64,000 nucleotides of DNA from Haemonchus contortus (lineage: Eukaryota; Nematoda; Chromadorea; Rhabditida; Trichostrongylidae): contig LS997563.1 of assembly GCA_000469685.2 (NCBI GenBank), positions 10,132,940-10,196,939 of the forward strand, read 5' to 3'. A program made the translations under genes and the position numbers. A model generated the notes under the pieces. It did not search any database. It was not told the DNA's origin and saw nothing but the letters and a program-made list of their open reading frames with translations. This document shows positions 49,600-61,800 of the stretch, one piece after another. Position 1 is the stretch's first letter, and each line of letters opens with the position of its first letter.

Positions 49600-50115
49600 A
49601 TCATCGAAAAGGTAAACGTGCAGCCGAACGTACTCTTTGCTTCTTCACTGCTCTTGCCACTCGTTTCCTTTTGCTCAGCTTGGAGCCAGGTTGTTCATCG
49701 TCATACTCCTCCCTCAGGTGCACGTAGCTAGTGCACTAGGAGATATTCGTTCCGTTTGGCATGAGTGGGGCACCAGGTACCACTCCCTTTCCCGTGAACA
49801 TCGTCTTCGTTAGGTTCAAGCGTAGCCGTCTTTCCACAAAGGCTGTCAGATTCGTCAAGCATTCATTCTTTGCTCGATGCTAGGAGTTATCAGCATGATG
49901 TCACCTTCAAAGTGGAGGTGATGTAAGTAGCTTCCGTCGGCCTTTACTCCCATTCCTTCCTATTCCACATGACGCGTGATGTTCTCGAGAACGACATTGA
50001 AGAGCTTGGGTGGTATCACCTTGCCTAAGCCTTATCTTAACGTTGACAATGACTTCTTTGGCAATTATCTTAGTCGTGAACTTGTCGTAGAGCTCACGTA
50101 GTATCCTCACATAAC
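49600..50115 (-). mobile_element. RTE-type non-LTR retrotransposon fragment, decayed
   Basis: Read on the minus strand, three frames in turn give parts of an RTE reverse transcriptase: ILRELYDKFTTKI, then RLRQGDT, then YLHHLHFEGDIMLITPSI, then NLAPKLSKRKRVARAVKK. The catalytic motif, usually FADD in this family, reads FEGD here, and stops and shifts separate the pieces. The 5' part of the element and the domain downstream of the polymerase thumb are missing. Confidence 0.8.
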
Positions 50116-50654
50116 CCTTCCATCAAGGAGACGAAGGTAAGGAGGGGCAATCAGGTCATCGGTCGGCGGTCGTAAGACCAAGCGGATCCTTCAACTTCAA
50201 ACAAAAACCACGACAGCAGACAGTCCGATGCCAAGTCTCCAAGAAAGCTGCGCACAAAAGGCGCGACTCTTCAAGCAAGTGAGTCCACTGAATAACAATG
50301 GCTGCGATAGGGAAGAATGAAGACGTCACTTGTGCCCAGTCGATGGTCGACATGACAACAGGTGACAGATGTGTCAAATAGCAGAGCAGGCTCCCCCACC
50401 TGTCGATCTCCCAACCGATGTTTTTTTGTTAAATCATATAAATGTGCTGACTTAGATTCAATTCGCTCGCCTCAGTCTTCCTAATGGATGGCATGCGAGG
50501 TATTACGGGCCATACCTGGCGAGAACGCGACGCACCAATTCGCGCGGCGCGGTAGATTGGTTCAGCGTCCGCCGCGCCGTGTAAAAAGTAAAAAGCTGCT
50601 GAGGCGCTCATAAACTTCTGTTTAGTTCCATTACTTCGCTGGGAAACCACTGAG

Positions 50655-51174
50655 TGTTTGAAGCTCGGTGAAAATGTAGTTGGGGGGGGGGGGGGCACGC
50701 GGCGGCGCGGCACTTTCCTCGTCTGGCGCTCTCCCCAGCGAGATAGTAGAGAAGAGTAGTCGAGCCCATAATGGTGTTCAGGGGCGTCATAGCTTTTTTG
50801 TGTTATAACTGTGTATTTTTCACCTAATTTTAGAAGGGGAGGGGCTCCGGGGTGGGTGAGCCAATTGGACGTTCAACTTTTATCTCATCCCAGCTTTTTG
50901 CACGAGATAACCATCTCACCCACCCCGGAGCCCCTCCCCTCCTTAAAAAATAGGTTTTATCGGCTCAGAAGAAGGGTATCCATCATATGCAAACATATCA
51001 ACATGTGTCAAGAGTTAGTTTGTTCCAAATTTCGAAACACATCAGTACAACCTCACCATTCCTTCCCAGACTCAGGCCCACTACTATCTCGCTGGGGAGA
51101 GCGCCAGACGAGGAAAGTGTCGCGCCGCCGCGTGGCCCCTCCCAACTACATTTTCACCTGAAGCTCTCTAACAC
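50655..51174. repeat. Foldback element with nested palindrome (520 bp)
   Basis: Arms of about 94 bp (50655-50749 and 51081-51174) are inverse of each other; shared core GGCGCTCTCCCCAGCGAGAT. A second inverted repeat, a perfect 26-bp pair at 50835-50860 and 50915-50940 (starting AGGGGAGGGGCTCC), lies inside the loop. The left arm contains a 14-base G run that the right arm does not match. There is no coding capacity. Confidence 0.75.
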
Positions 51175-52162
51175 AGAACCCCTCACCCATGCGGTAAGTG
51201 CAATAGCCACGCGAGACAGTGGAAGTAAACAAATGCTGAAGCGCCTAGAGGCATGTCCCGACATGACGTAACCAACTTTGCAATATCGACTGACGCGTCG
51301 CACGAACGAATGCGTTGTGTGCCCGTCGAGCGCTAACCAACGAAAGTTTAAATGCCTACTTTGTTAAACTAGGCGTCATATTCTGTGTTGCGCGTGCTTA
51401 CTATAATTTGCACCTTAATTAACGTCTGTGGCGGTTAATTAGTAAACCAACTAGCCATGTCTTAGAAACTTGCCATTCTCTATATAATTATTTCATTTTC
51501 TTAGCTTCAAGTCTTCACTACGGCAGTAAAAATTCGATGTAAAGGGACTAGGTCCCATTTCTTGCGGAATTCCAGGGTTTTGTACGAATGTTATTTCCTG
51601 TTGTTTGTGATTTGATTTTGTGGTTACTACGACTGTACATTCCAGGAAGATGGAAGTTTCCAAGTAGATTGGCACGTTTTTGTAAGTTACCCACGATCGC
51701 TGTCTGAATAGATATTTTCGTCCAGAGGTTAGCGTCGTACCCAATACATTTTCAATAGTAGAATATAGAATCTGAATTTATCTACACTGGGATTTCGAAT
51801 ATTGGTGTGGGATATGGGAAGGGAAAGCTTTTTTTTTTCTCCAGATCACTTGGGGATGTTCCAAGGGGTTTTGCCTGAAAGACGAGATTTGGCCACTTTT
51901 GATGTACCAGAATCAGATTGATTGTGCTTAGATAGGTTGATATACTATCGCTAGAACTGCTGACTTTTTGTTGGAAACAACGAAATTTTGCCTTCCTGCT
52001 TGGTTCAGGTCAGTTCCCAGAATTTAGTTTGTCAGATTTCTGTATCGAGCAAACCAAGCAGGAAATGAAAAAAAGTACTTAATCTTTACGTCTTCCGTCG
52101 CTTCGCGAAGAATGTTGTTTTTCCTGAGTGCTCCTTGATCGAACATGAAAATCATTTATTTC
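51175..52162. other. Intergenic upstream of COX10
   Basis: No gene or repeat recognised. Confidence 0.4.
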
Positions 52163-52164
52163 AG
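52163..52164 (+). promoter_or_regulatory. Probable spliced-leader acceptor of COX10
   Basis: ATTTATTTCAG ends at 52164, 26 bases before the ATG at 52191. The strong nematode acceptor consensus and the short distance suggest trans-splicing. Inferred. Confidence 0.55.
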
Positions 52165-52190
52165 CATAACTACTCCATTGCCATCCAATT

Positions 52191-55188
52191 ATGATTTGGA
52201 GTAGTTTGCTACTTTGTAGTCGGACGAGAATCCGGCCGTCAACAAGTTCGACATTCGTCCACTCGGTCGTTTTTAGTTCGCTACCAAAGGTGAGATACGT
52301 TTTCAGACCATGCTTCCCTTTTTTGGCAAGGTATTTTTATCTAGATGATTATATAGACAGTAGCACGGTTAACAGATGAAAGGCTAGCGTACTGCTTCCC
52401 CTCCCATTCGCTCCACATTGTTAGGAGAATGGGAGTTATGAAGCTTTTCTTCATATTAACTTTCGTCAAAGCCCGATCTTCTCAGTAGGTGATGTAAAAC
52501 TGAGATCGAGACTTCAAAACAACTTGATCGTACCCCTGTAGTGTGTCCAGAACAGTTTTGCAGTTGTTCATTATGAAAAGACTGCTTCAATGGGACCCTC
52601 CTTATTTATTGAATGGCTGCGCTCAGTTCATTGAGGCTCTTAGGAATACGTACACCTTTTGCCACCTTTTGCCATAGTAAGTCATCATAGGCGAAACCTC
52701 TTGAAGAAGAAATGCTACGTGACGTGCCGCAGCGGTCGGTTCTTGAGCTTGGAAGGAAGAAACCGAAGAAACGGATCAATTTAGTAGGTTTGTAACAAAG
52801 TTTTCTATTTTGTCAATGATCACCGCTCATATTTCACAACATTACATTTGTTTTACGTTGTAAAGTTCTTCACGGTTTACCTCGCGAAGTACAGCTCAGT
52901 AACATACACTCCGAAGTAATATGGCCCAGATTTTTTTTTGGCAAAATGACTTGACCCTTGCAGCAAATGCTCATCACCTCTCGAATACTTGATGTTATTT
53001 TTGTTATTTTAGTTCCCGAAACGGAGCTACAGTTATGGACGAAAATGGAACCTAGGGGGCTACTGTCCGCATATTTGCAGTTGTCAAAGTCGAAGCTTAC
53101 GATGTTGATCACATCTACCGGTGTGTCTTTGTTATTTTTTGTTTTTCTCTCCTGCCGTTACTTTTTAAACTTTGCTCTTTTACAGCTGTTGCCGGTTTTC
53201 TTTTGGCACCTGTGAGTATATCAGTCGTGCCTTTTGTGGCATGTGCGGCAGGTATAGTTTTGTATTGCATTTCATGAGCAGTTACAACAGTTACAGCATA
53301 ATCAAAAGGGTTCATTGCGATCCTCGCTGAAAAAATTACGAACAAAGTGCTTTTACAGGTACTGCTTTACTGTCCTCTTCCGCTAATGCTTGCAATCAGT
53401 TGCTTGAAGCCCCGTATGATGCTCAAATGAAACGGACACAAAGTCGTGTTCTTGTTGTTCACAGGTAGCCCATCGGTTTTGATGCTGTTTGCAAACAACT
53501 CCCAGGTGAATCACAGTTTCTTTCTTGATTATCCTATTTTGAGGTTTTCGCCACTTCATGCCCTTTCATTTGCCGGTGTGGCAGCCGTAGCTGGTACTGC
53601 AACGCTATGTCAGTTGGCAAATCCACTTGCTGCAACACTTGGAGTGTTAAATCTTGTCCTATACGCAGGAGTATATACACCGCTTAAACGCACGCATATT
53701 GCTTGCACTTGGGCCGGTGCTGTGGTAAGGCTTCATATTTCTTTTCCACAATAACGACGATTCAGGAGTAATGAGCAGTGAAAGACTTAAGCTGCATCGT
53801 GAAAGGCGTATTAATTACTCATTATAAATGTTTCTGTCCATATGACATTTTCACAGGTGGGAGCGATTCCGCCGTTGATGGGTTATGCTGCAGCAACTGG
53901 AACAATTGATGCATCGGCTCTCTGTCTTGCCGCTATTCTGTATTGTTGGCAATTTCCACATTTCAATGGGTTATCGTGGAATCTTCGAGGAGATTATAGC
54001 AAGGTTACTTCTTTTAACAATCACCTATCGTGTTAGGTGTATAAATAAGTTTTCATCCTGTTTTTATTGCCCTTGTTCGACCAGACCATAACAAGGAAGG
54101 CATACTTCACCTTCAATGACTTGCCCCCAAGCTGATAGAAAAGCAAGATTAAGAGGAGGATAAGGTTGTGAATGTGTCAAGCATTTTGTTCTACTGATTC
54201 AATCGGAGAGTTTTCTAACGTTCTGTCGTAAACATGGTAGTGTTTTGAGCAGAGTTAACGACTAAAAACTCGCAAATTCCAATCCAGATTCATATAATGT
54301 GAATGGTTGATTTCTTTGTCTCGCTGCATTCAGCTCTTGTCAATGGCCTTCTACTCTGAACATTTTGCGACCGCAAAATCCTGAGTGATAGTGACATTAT
54401 CCATACAGCGTGAGCGACATAACTTGCAGTAATTGCAGAATCTTAGCGTGTTGCGCCACATATAAGAGCAGCCATTTGTTAAAATCTCTGTAAAATAGGC
54501 AGCAAATATGAAAAAATCTTTTCATATGATAAACCAAAACGTTACATGACCGTTGTGTTTTTGAGGGACGTTTTGAGGCTCCAAATTGTTTTCTCTTTCA
54601 TTCCCTGTGTTGGCAATATTGTGCTTTAATCCGTTTTCAGGCTGGATATCGCGTCATGTGTGTTACCGATGAGCGACTGTGTCGAGTAACATCAATAAGG
54701 CACAGTCTAGCTTTGGTCGGACTTTGCAGTGTTGCTGCCCCATTGACGAATCTCACTACAATTAGTTTTGCTTTAGGTAAGTGTTTGCTCAAACGAGTTA
54801 TCATCTGTTCAAGTATTTTTGGAATAACATGGTCTTGATGGGTGCACCCCGAGTCGTTAGATGTTCTAGTTTCCATGAATTCAACTCATTTTCAATCAAA
54901 TTCATAATCTCGTACTGCTGAAATACTGGATGCTGTTTCAGATTCTCTACCTGTTAACGCATATTTATGTTGGTTAGCGTATAAGTTCTACAGTGCTCCA
55001 GATGCTAGTAATTCACGCCGGCTATTCTTCTATAGGTTAGTCTGTCCACCATTGCCCCTCTAATGCCTTTTGTTCTCTACAATTTTGGTCTTATTTGTAG
55101 CTTGCTCTACCTACCCCTGATAATGATTCTGATGGTTGTGAGCAATTATGGTCGGAGTGTCAAGCAGATGACCGTTTCTGAAGCGTGA
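52191..55188 (+). CDS. cox-10: COX10, heme A farnesyltransferase (protoheme IX farnesyltransferase), 10 exons
   Basis: The product attaches a farnesyl group to heme B to make heme O, the precursor of heme A in cytochrome c oxidase, in the mitochondrial inner membrane. Exons: 52191-52289, 52691-52787, 53013-53120, 53186-53251, 53359-53464, 53544-53724, 53857-54003, 54641-54776, 54942-55035, 55101-55188; all phases agree; 373 residues. The first 33 residues are Ser/Arg/Thr-rich without acidic residues, like a mitochondrial presequence. The UbiA-family prenyl-diphosphate site lies near 135-152 in [18 protein letters not shown], and a second conserved stretch, DYSKAGYRVM, near 263. Several hydrophobic helices follow. 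A GTGAGT inside exon 4 at 53212 is read through, because using it would break the phase with the next exon. The N-terminal exon is the least certain, being supported by phase, start context and presequence character only. Confidence 0.9.
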
Positions 55189-55245
55189 TTTACTGCTTGT
55201 TGAGGTTTTCCTCGAGTGACCCTTCGTATTGTTGATGCTATTGTG

Positions 55246-55371
55246 CCTTAGGGATTCTAGCTCTTGTGATAGCTTTCCATAGGTTGTATTATATATTTTG
55301 ATGTCGGATTTCTCTAGGAGTCTGGCTCTTGTAGATAGCGTTTTATAGATTGTATATTTCGTTGTCAGTTT
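55246..55371. repeat. Imperfect tandem duplication of about 63 bp
   Basis: Two adjacent copies share TAGCTCTTGTGATAGC-like and TTGTATTATATATTTTG-like segments (first copy near 55246-55308, second near 55309-55371). It lies just downstream of the COX10 stop, probably in its 3' UTR or flank. Confidence 0.55.
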
Positions 55372-57230
55372 CATCTACCTAGTGAAACCAAAGGCATTAT
55401 GAGCTCTTGTTATACTTTATAACTTACCTCTTTGTTTTGTGCCCTTAGTATTCTGTGCATTTAAGGCAGTGAGCACCCTGAGCATTTTAGCGAAGTCATT
55501 GAGATTGCGCACTATCCACTAGTAGGTTTCCTATTTGGTAGACAGGCATCTTTGCAGTAGACCTCAAAAATATCGTGCTCAGCTTGCTCACAGCCTTTGA
55601 TGCTCTCTGGAGATCTGCGATCAGAATTTAAATAGTTAGTAACCTCGACATTGTTATCACGGGTCGTTCAGACGTTTATAAAAGTTGTTGATTTTTTTAG
55701 AGAACGAACCAGAGTTTTGTAGTCGTGATTGGAAATGTGGAAAAGGCTTGGAAAGTTAGCTTCTCTAAGCGGTTTTGACGTCCTCCAAGGAGCAGTTTGA
55801 ATTCCTACGAGAATTTCAAGAAACGAAAAGTTGCGTTACGAGTTTTGCTGTCGTTTCTCTTTAGCATTAGTTCTCATCTGAATCTACAGTCACAAGTTTT
55901 GTTCTTATGTTGTCCCATTTTCGCTAAAAACTAAAGCATTACAGAACCGGCTTACGAAGTTTCTGCGCAACTGGCTAATCCACGTATAATCTCCTCTACC
56001 CTGAGCTCTTTTCACCTTACTCCCTCCCCTTTTTCCCTTTTCACTTCGGAGTTTGACTGGAACCGTTTTGTGAGCTTCCCACCAATAAACAACCAGGGCT
56101 ATAGTAGCGAATTATCTTGCTGATTCGTTTCTAGCTAAAAATACTTGTACGTAACACTTCAAGTAAGTGCCGATGTTGCTTTGCATAGTTATTGCGGTTG
56201 TTTTGTTTGCCATGTCGTGAAGGTAGTCGAAAGCAGGCATGGCGCTGTTGGTCTGGTTTTCGACGAAACAATTCAGGCCACGTTTATCCCTGCAGGACGA
56301 CAAGTGACTGCAGATTTTGCGTAGGATGCTGGTGTGTTCCATTGTACTTCTGTAAGTTCAGAAATAAATATTTTATCTGATGGGATTTCATGGATCAGAA
56401 GGTGATGGTTCGCCTAAGTGCCTACTCTTCGTACTTTAACAAGCATCACTGAACTTTGTATTTCAATACATTCGCTTTTTACACCATTGATAGGTCTCCA
56501 TTGATACATCCTACTCGGCCTACAATGTCAGTATAAGCGCTGTGAACTATAGTGAGAAACCCTTAAAACTAGGTGGCGGCATATGTGTGGTCTTTCCAGT
56601 GTTGGAGATAAAAACAGTGCTCGAAATCTCAGAGCGAGTTTTCTTTCATTCTCAGGGCTGCAGTGAAACTCGTCCAATACATTTCCATCAATGCGATCTT
56701 CTTTTTCTTCTATAGTTATCCAGTTGCATGCGTTTTCTAAATCCTGCTATCTGTCGCTTGTGATTAATGTGCTCTAAAACTAAGCTTTGAAAGTTATTTA
56801 GCCAGTGTTTTTGAAAGTATACTGCTATTAATTACCTATCATTCTAACATTGGAATAAATGAAGGCATCAGGCTCTTGTGAATATTAAACGTCAAGCGTA
56901 CAATCCTAAATGAATCCCTAAGTACAACACCCTATTTGTCCCCGTGACGTCAACCCAAACTTGTGAAAATTGCTCACCGCTGTGTCTTAATCCTGCTTAG
57001 AATTGTTGTCCGCAGGTAGAGAACGAGAAACGTGAGTTACACTGCCATCAACACCCCCTCGATCAAATCCTTGTTTCCAGTAATCCACGAAAAAACCAGT
57101 GTGAACTTTTTTGTTCTTCTGTCCAACTGTTTTTATATGCGAAAAAACCGATTCTAGGAAAATAAGGTATATGTAGATGTGATGAAGGAATTAGCACCAT
57201 CATCAAATTCATTAGTGGGATGCCTCTGAC
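55372..57230. other. Intergenic, nothing recognised
   Basis: No gene or element supported. No AATAAA lies close to the COX10 stop; the first good matches are near 56092 and 56362, which are distant. Confidence 0.4.
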
Positions 57231-57415
57231 TGGCTGCCTTCATAGTCCACGATTTGGTCCGCGAGCGAGCGACGAACCGACCTGCCGAGCGAGCGAGCGA
57301 GCAATTGAGGCGGCGCTTGTTCCTTGTTTACAACTGAATTTTGGTCGATACCGCGGGCAAGGGCCACTCCAATCGCTCGGTCGGACACTCGCGGGCCAAA
57401 TCGTGGAGACTCGGA
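57231..57415. repeat. MITE-like element, family B, copy 2, one end eroded
   Basis: The left end TGGCTGCCTTCATAGTCCAC continues into GCGAGCGAGCGACG sequence as in the copy at 4108. The inverse arm (CTCGCGGGCCAAATCGTGGA) is recognisable near 57388-57407, but the terminal CTATGAAGGCAGCCA is missing, replaced by unrelated sequence. Confidence 0.75.
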
Positions 57416-58790
57416 AACTGTCCCATACCCATACCTGTGTATCAACATTTTTGCCGTTTAACCATATTTTCATAGCAAGTAACTTTCAAACATTCCGGAC
57501 CGGAACCTAGTTTTTATAGTGACAAAACTGTGAAAATGAAATGCAACATACACAGATTTTCACTACAACTTCATGTCACGCTATGCGATATAATATTACA
57601 CGGTTCGTCGAGCCCGCCACTTGGGCCTCCGGCCCAATCAGGCCTTCGACCCAGGATCCACAGTATGATTACTGTAGGAGTTTGTTGTCTAGCGTAGGTG
57701 TTCGGTTTTCCTGGCCCTATCAAGCTGAAACGCACCATAGTAGCGCCAGTTGGTGCCCCCACTGACACAAATCGAGTGGCGGGGCGCGGGAATGTTTTGA
57801 AAAAACGCGTCCTTTGAGAAAAACACTTTCCACGATTCCATTTGGAAATGGTCCAATCTGCCCATCCTGATTTGTCTGTTCGGCTGTGTATTGTTGTAAG
57901 CTCATAAGCCACACTTCGTCGGGTGTGCGTTCACGCTTTTTCTGAAGCCTTTTGTCATGTAGTCTTTGAACTCTGTTATGCTCCTTTCACATAGGATTGG
58001 TCATTTGTAAGGTTTTTGGAAAAAGCGAATTGTTTTTGATTGAAACATTCAGTTTTGATCAGGGCGGCAGTGGTTTTTGTGGCAAAAGTGACAAAACCTG
58101 AATTACATCGATTGACCTTACTGCCTGTTCCTTCAGCGGTGTTTTGCCAATTTGTTGCCTTATACCACTGCAGTAATTACTGAATACATTATAACCTTAG
58201 TCAGGGATATATTTCAATTCGTTTCGAGCATTTCTGGAACTTTTCACTTCTTGATTCTACTAACTGTACCAGAACGTTTGAAAAGAACGGATAAATGGTT
58301 AAAACTGTCTTGACTTATTATGCTGGATTTTTTATGTAGAAGGTCCATGACCACCTTTTCCATAGCTCGAGAAAGACAAACTCCATTTTTAGTTTGTATA
58401 TTTGTGAGTTGGAAGACCTTTCGTGGCAAGGTTAGGTTTAATTTGAAGGTAAATATGATCTGTCTTGGGACATGAAGGCGTTCTATTTTGTAGTTTCTTG
58501 AATGTATGCTTTAAAAAGCTTCCATCGTTCCATGTAGTAGTAAGAGAAATCGTTTCCTTCAACATCTTCATCTATACTTATTAGATTTCTCCATAATCAG
58601 ACTGCGCTGACACTGTTTTCAGTTACATCGCTTCTTTTGCTGTTCTTCTACCCGTTTTTCCATTGCATTGATCCACAATCCATCTTTCATTACGAAAGAA
58701 ACCATTGTCTCTCACTGTGTCTCCCTCGTGATACCGTTTTCGGTTGAAGGTGAGGTTGATCTACCGAAGCTTTCAATATTCTTTCTTTCA
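57416..58790. other. Intergenic upstream of the septin gene
   Basis: No gene recognised. A short inverted repeat-like GC-rich patch is seen at 57600-57660. Confidence 0.4.
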
Positions 58791-58791
58791 G
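58790..58791 (+). promoter_or_regulatory. Probable spliced-leader acceptor before the septin first exon
   Basis: ATTCTTTCTTTCAG ends at 58791, 56 bases before the ATG at 58848; a very good nematode 3' splice site with no upstream coding exon recognised. Inferred. Confidence 0.5.
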
Positions 58792-58847
58792 CATCCCGAT
58801 ACTCTAGGGCAACAGCTTCTTTACCTATTCGTAATAATACGGTAACG

Positions 58848-61800
58848 ATGGCCGAAGCCGAAGTGAAAAAGCCTCTCGTTGTAAGCGTTTTGCTTAGCTT
58901 TTTTCCATTTTGTAGTAATTTTTTTCTGCGCTCCATTTGGAAATGTTGAAATTTGCGTTTATACATTGCCCTGTTGAAAAGTTGGAGATAAAAGACATGA
59001 TGGAAAGAGAGTTACTGAAATCTTTGCGGCGCTAAGTTTTACAGCTTATCTAAAAAGTCACAAGGAACAACATCAGAACAACAAGGTATCAGTCTTTGTC
59101 TTTGTTTGAATTCCATTGTGACGCTGACAGCATCACAGACTGATCTCTGCCTGTTTTATTTCATTCCTTTCAAAACATCTAGCTTGGATTGAATGGAAAA
59201 ATGCTGTGGGCACATTCGTCGTATGTTGCAGACTTGATTGGCCTTTTTGTTTGGCATTTGAATCATTTTTATGGGTGGATATGGTTTTTCTACCTTATCT
59301 TGACTTACATGCAACAGTTGCTGGAAGCTACCCCAGTACTTCTCAGACCGTTTGACTTTTCTGATGTCCATTATTACTCTTTATGCATCCGCCCACTCCA
59401 TATCAATCTCGAATGACGTGACATCTCATCTTCTTGACTTGGAAACGATTGCAGTACTGTTTATTTTACTGGGGCATTTTAACTGCTACGAGTCTTTTTT
59501 TTGATTTTTTGGGATAATGAAATTCGAATTTGTCAATATAGTGAAGAGAATATATTACTCTTTTCTATTTTCAACCATTGACGTTGCAGTGGAGTCACAT
59601 TTTTCCAATGGTGTTAATTCAATTCCAATGAAGTTTTTCTATGAGACTGCAGCTCGCCATAGGGTTTTCGGCTTCTTCCAGCTATTAGTTGCTGCTTCCC
59701 TTTTCGCCAATATCGTTTTCCTATTACTCTGTCTAAGCACTAACTTTCGGCATTGCACCTCCATTGCCTCACGATTTACAGCTACAGTCTGTCACATTAC
59801 CCAACAAGGGAGACGGCGTCATAGTGTTTTCGAGAATGAACCAACTATTTTCCATTTAGAATCAATTTTATTAATCTGCTCCTTATGGCTCGTCGTTACA
59901 CGTCCTAGAACGGTTTTCTGCTTATATTTCCCCTGCATGTCGTTGGTTGTAATTTATTCAACTCGCACACTCTGTTTCCAAACTTTCCAGGGAGTTTGAA
60001 GATTCCAGTGAGGTCTTAGTCGGAGTACAGTACGCTACGCAATGGATTGAATATTGGAAGTGTTACACTCAAAATCTAAATGTTACAGCCACTAAAACCA
60101 ACAAGTTACGTCTTAGCGCACTCAGTATGTATATTTTTCTAAATTTGTTTCTCATGGCAGGTTTCACGCATTTTCTTTCATTTTACAGAGTTTATCTATG
60201 CTATGTTCAGAATAAGATGCGCAATTGTTGCCCGAATGCCTTCGCTACCTTGGATCCAATAGAATCGCGTTGAAAAATACCTCAACCAGCCTAAGCGAGT
60301 TGGTGGGCTTTGCAACCTTATCCCCATCAAGAAGGCGACAATCACCCCAATTGCTAGCCTGAAGGACTATTAAAACGGGGAGACCCTTTCTACATCTTCT
60401 ATGTAGCAGAACTGGTAAGCTCACATAGCTCACATCAACATTCAACAGCTCATCGCTCATAGTTTGTGTTGCCTCATGTTGCGCAGCTTCTCAACCTGTT
60501 TGTATTGTTCATGTGAGTAAGACTTTATCTTTCATGTTAAGTTGAGTGTTTTGTCTCTAATATCAGTTTTCCGTCTTCGATTCTCCTGCGTTGTTGATGT
60601 CGATGCCGTTAATATTGAGCAATGGCGAAATCCACACACATTTCGGTGTTCAACTGTTGCTGATGATGGTCTTTTTCTACCTGGGAGCATTCACTCGAAG
60701 GATGCAAGTATTCATAGATTTATTGATCTGCTCAACCTTCTCCAGAACATTGAAGTGTTTCGTTAGCACGTTCTTTTCATCAATAGGACCAATACCATTG
60801 GACCTGAAAGTGATCTTTATGTTACTGGATACATTTTTTTCAAATGCTCTTAACCAGAGCAGCGCACTTTTGTTTCTAATCCATTTTAGTGCGCACTGCC
60901 TACGATTTGTTAATTCCTGATCAACCGGTTTGCAGGTTCACTTGTTTTCACATTCTAATAATCAGTGTAAAAAGCTTAAGCAGCAAGCACCATTGTTCAT
61001 CATGAAGACCAGGTGCTGAATTGAATTGAAAAAGCTCGCGAAGTATTTCGTTGGACGCGAAGATGGGCAGTTACGACTGGTACCATCTGCGCAGATCGAG
61101 GCTATACCACCCCTCTGGTGTGTGTTCACTAATACTCATCCCTGCTACGAGAGTAAGAGAGCGGTCTTGTACATGAGCTGTTTCATCCCTTCCCACCCAT
61201 CAATTTATTGCACAGACCCTCGAAGAGTAAGTGTACTTACTTCTACATCTGCTGCTTCCCTACCCTCTCATTCGGCCACAAATTTTATGAGCCAAATGAA
61301 CATCGGGACAACACTACGTCATGTTGTATGCATGGTAAGTCTGAAGGAAAAATTTATCGTCGTTCAAAATTTTAGAGCGTCGTACGAGGACTTGCTACTT
61401 TGCTTGAGATAGTAAGGGTTTTGTAAGGGCACTGCTGCTTGAGGTTGCAATGAGTTTCAGATGATCGAAGCTCGTTGAAGGGTCACAGTATTCTTTGGAA
61501 ATGACTTTTCAAGTTTATCGACGTACTTAGACTACTTTTATTATTGGGGTAAGCCAGGGGGTTACTGTAAGAGCCGAGTGCCGGACTGAATTTTCGTTTT
61601 AGAATTCAACCCGCTGTGAACTCGGAAAAAACAATGCTCTCCCGTGGAATACTTGACGTATTGCGTGGAACCACTGGCGTCGGTACTCGGTTATGATTAC
61701 GGGGCCTAACAAATATACTTCAGGCCGTGAAGTGTGGTCTTGTGGTGCTTGATTCTACCTCAATTCTACGTTATAAAAACGAACCTTAACCAGCTTGGGG

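Noticed and set aside
53212..53217. GTGAGT donor inside COX10 exon 4
   Set aside because: Using it leaves phase 0 before an exon that needs phase 1. Reading through to GGTATAG at 53251 gives a continuous helix and the right phase.
55111..55374. 87-codon minus-strand frame behind COX10
   Set aside because: It is antisense to the last COX10 exon and runs through the tandem duplication; no independent support.
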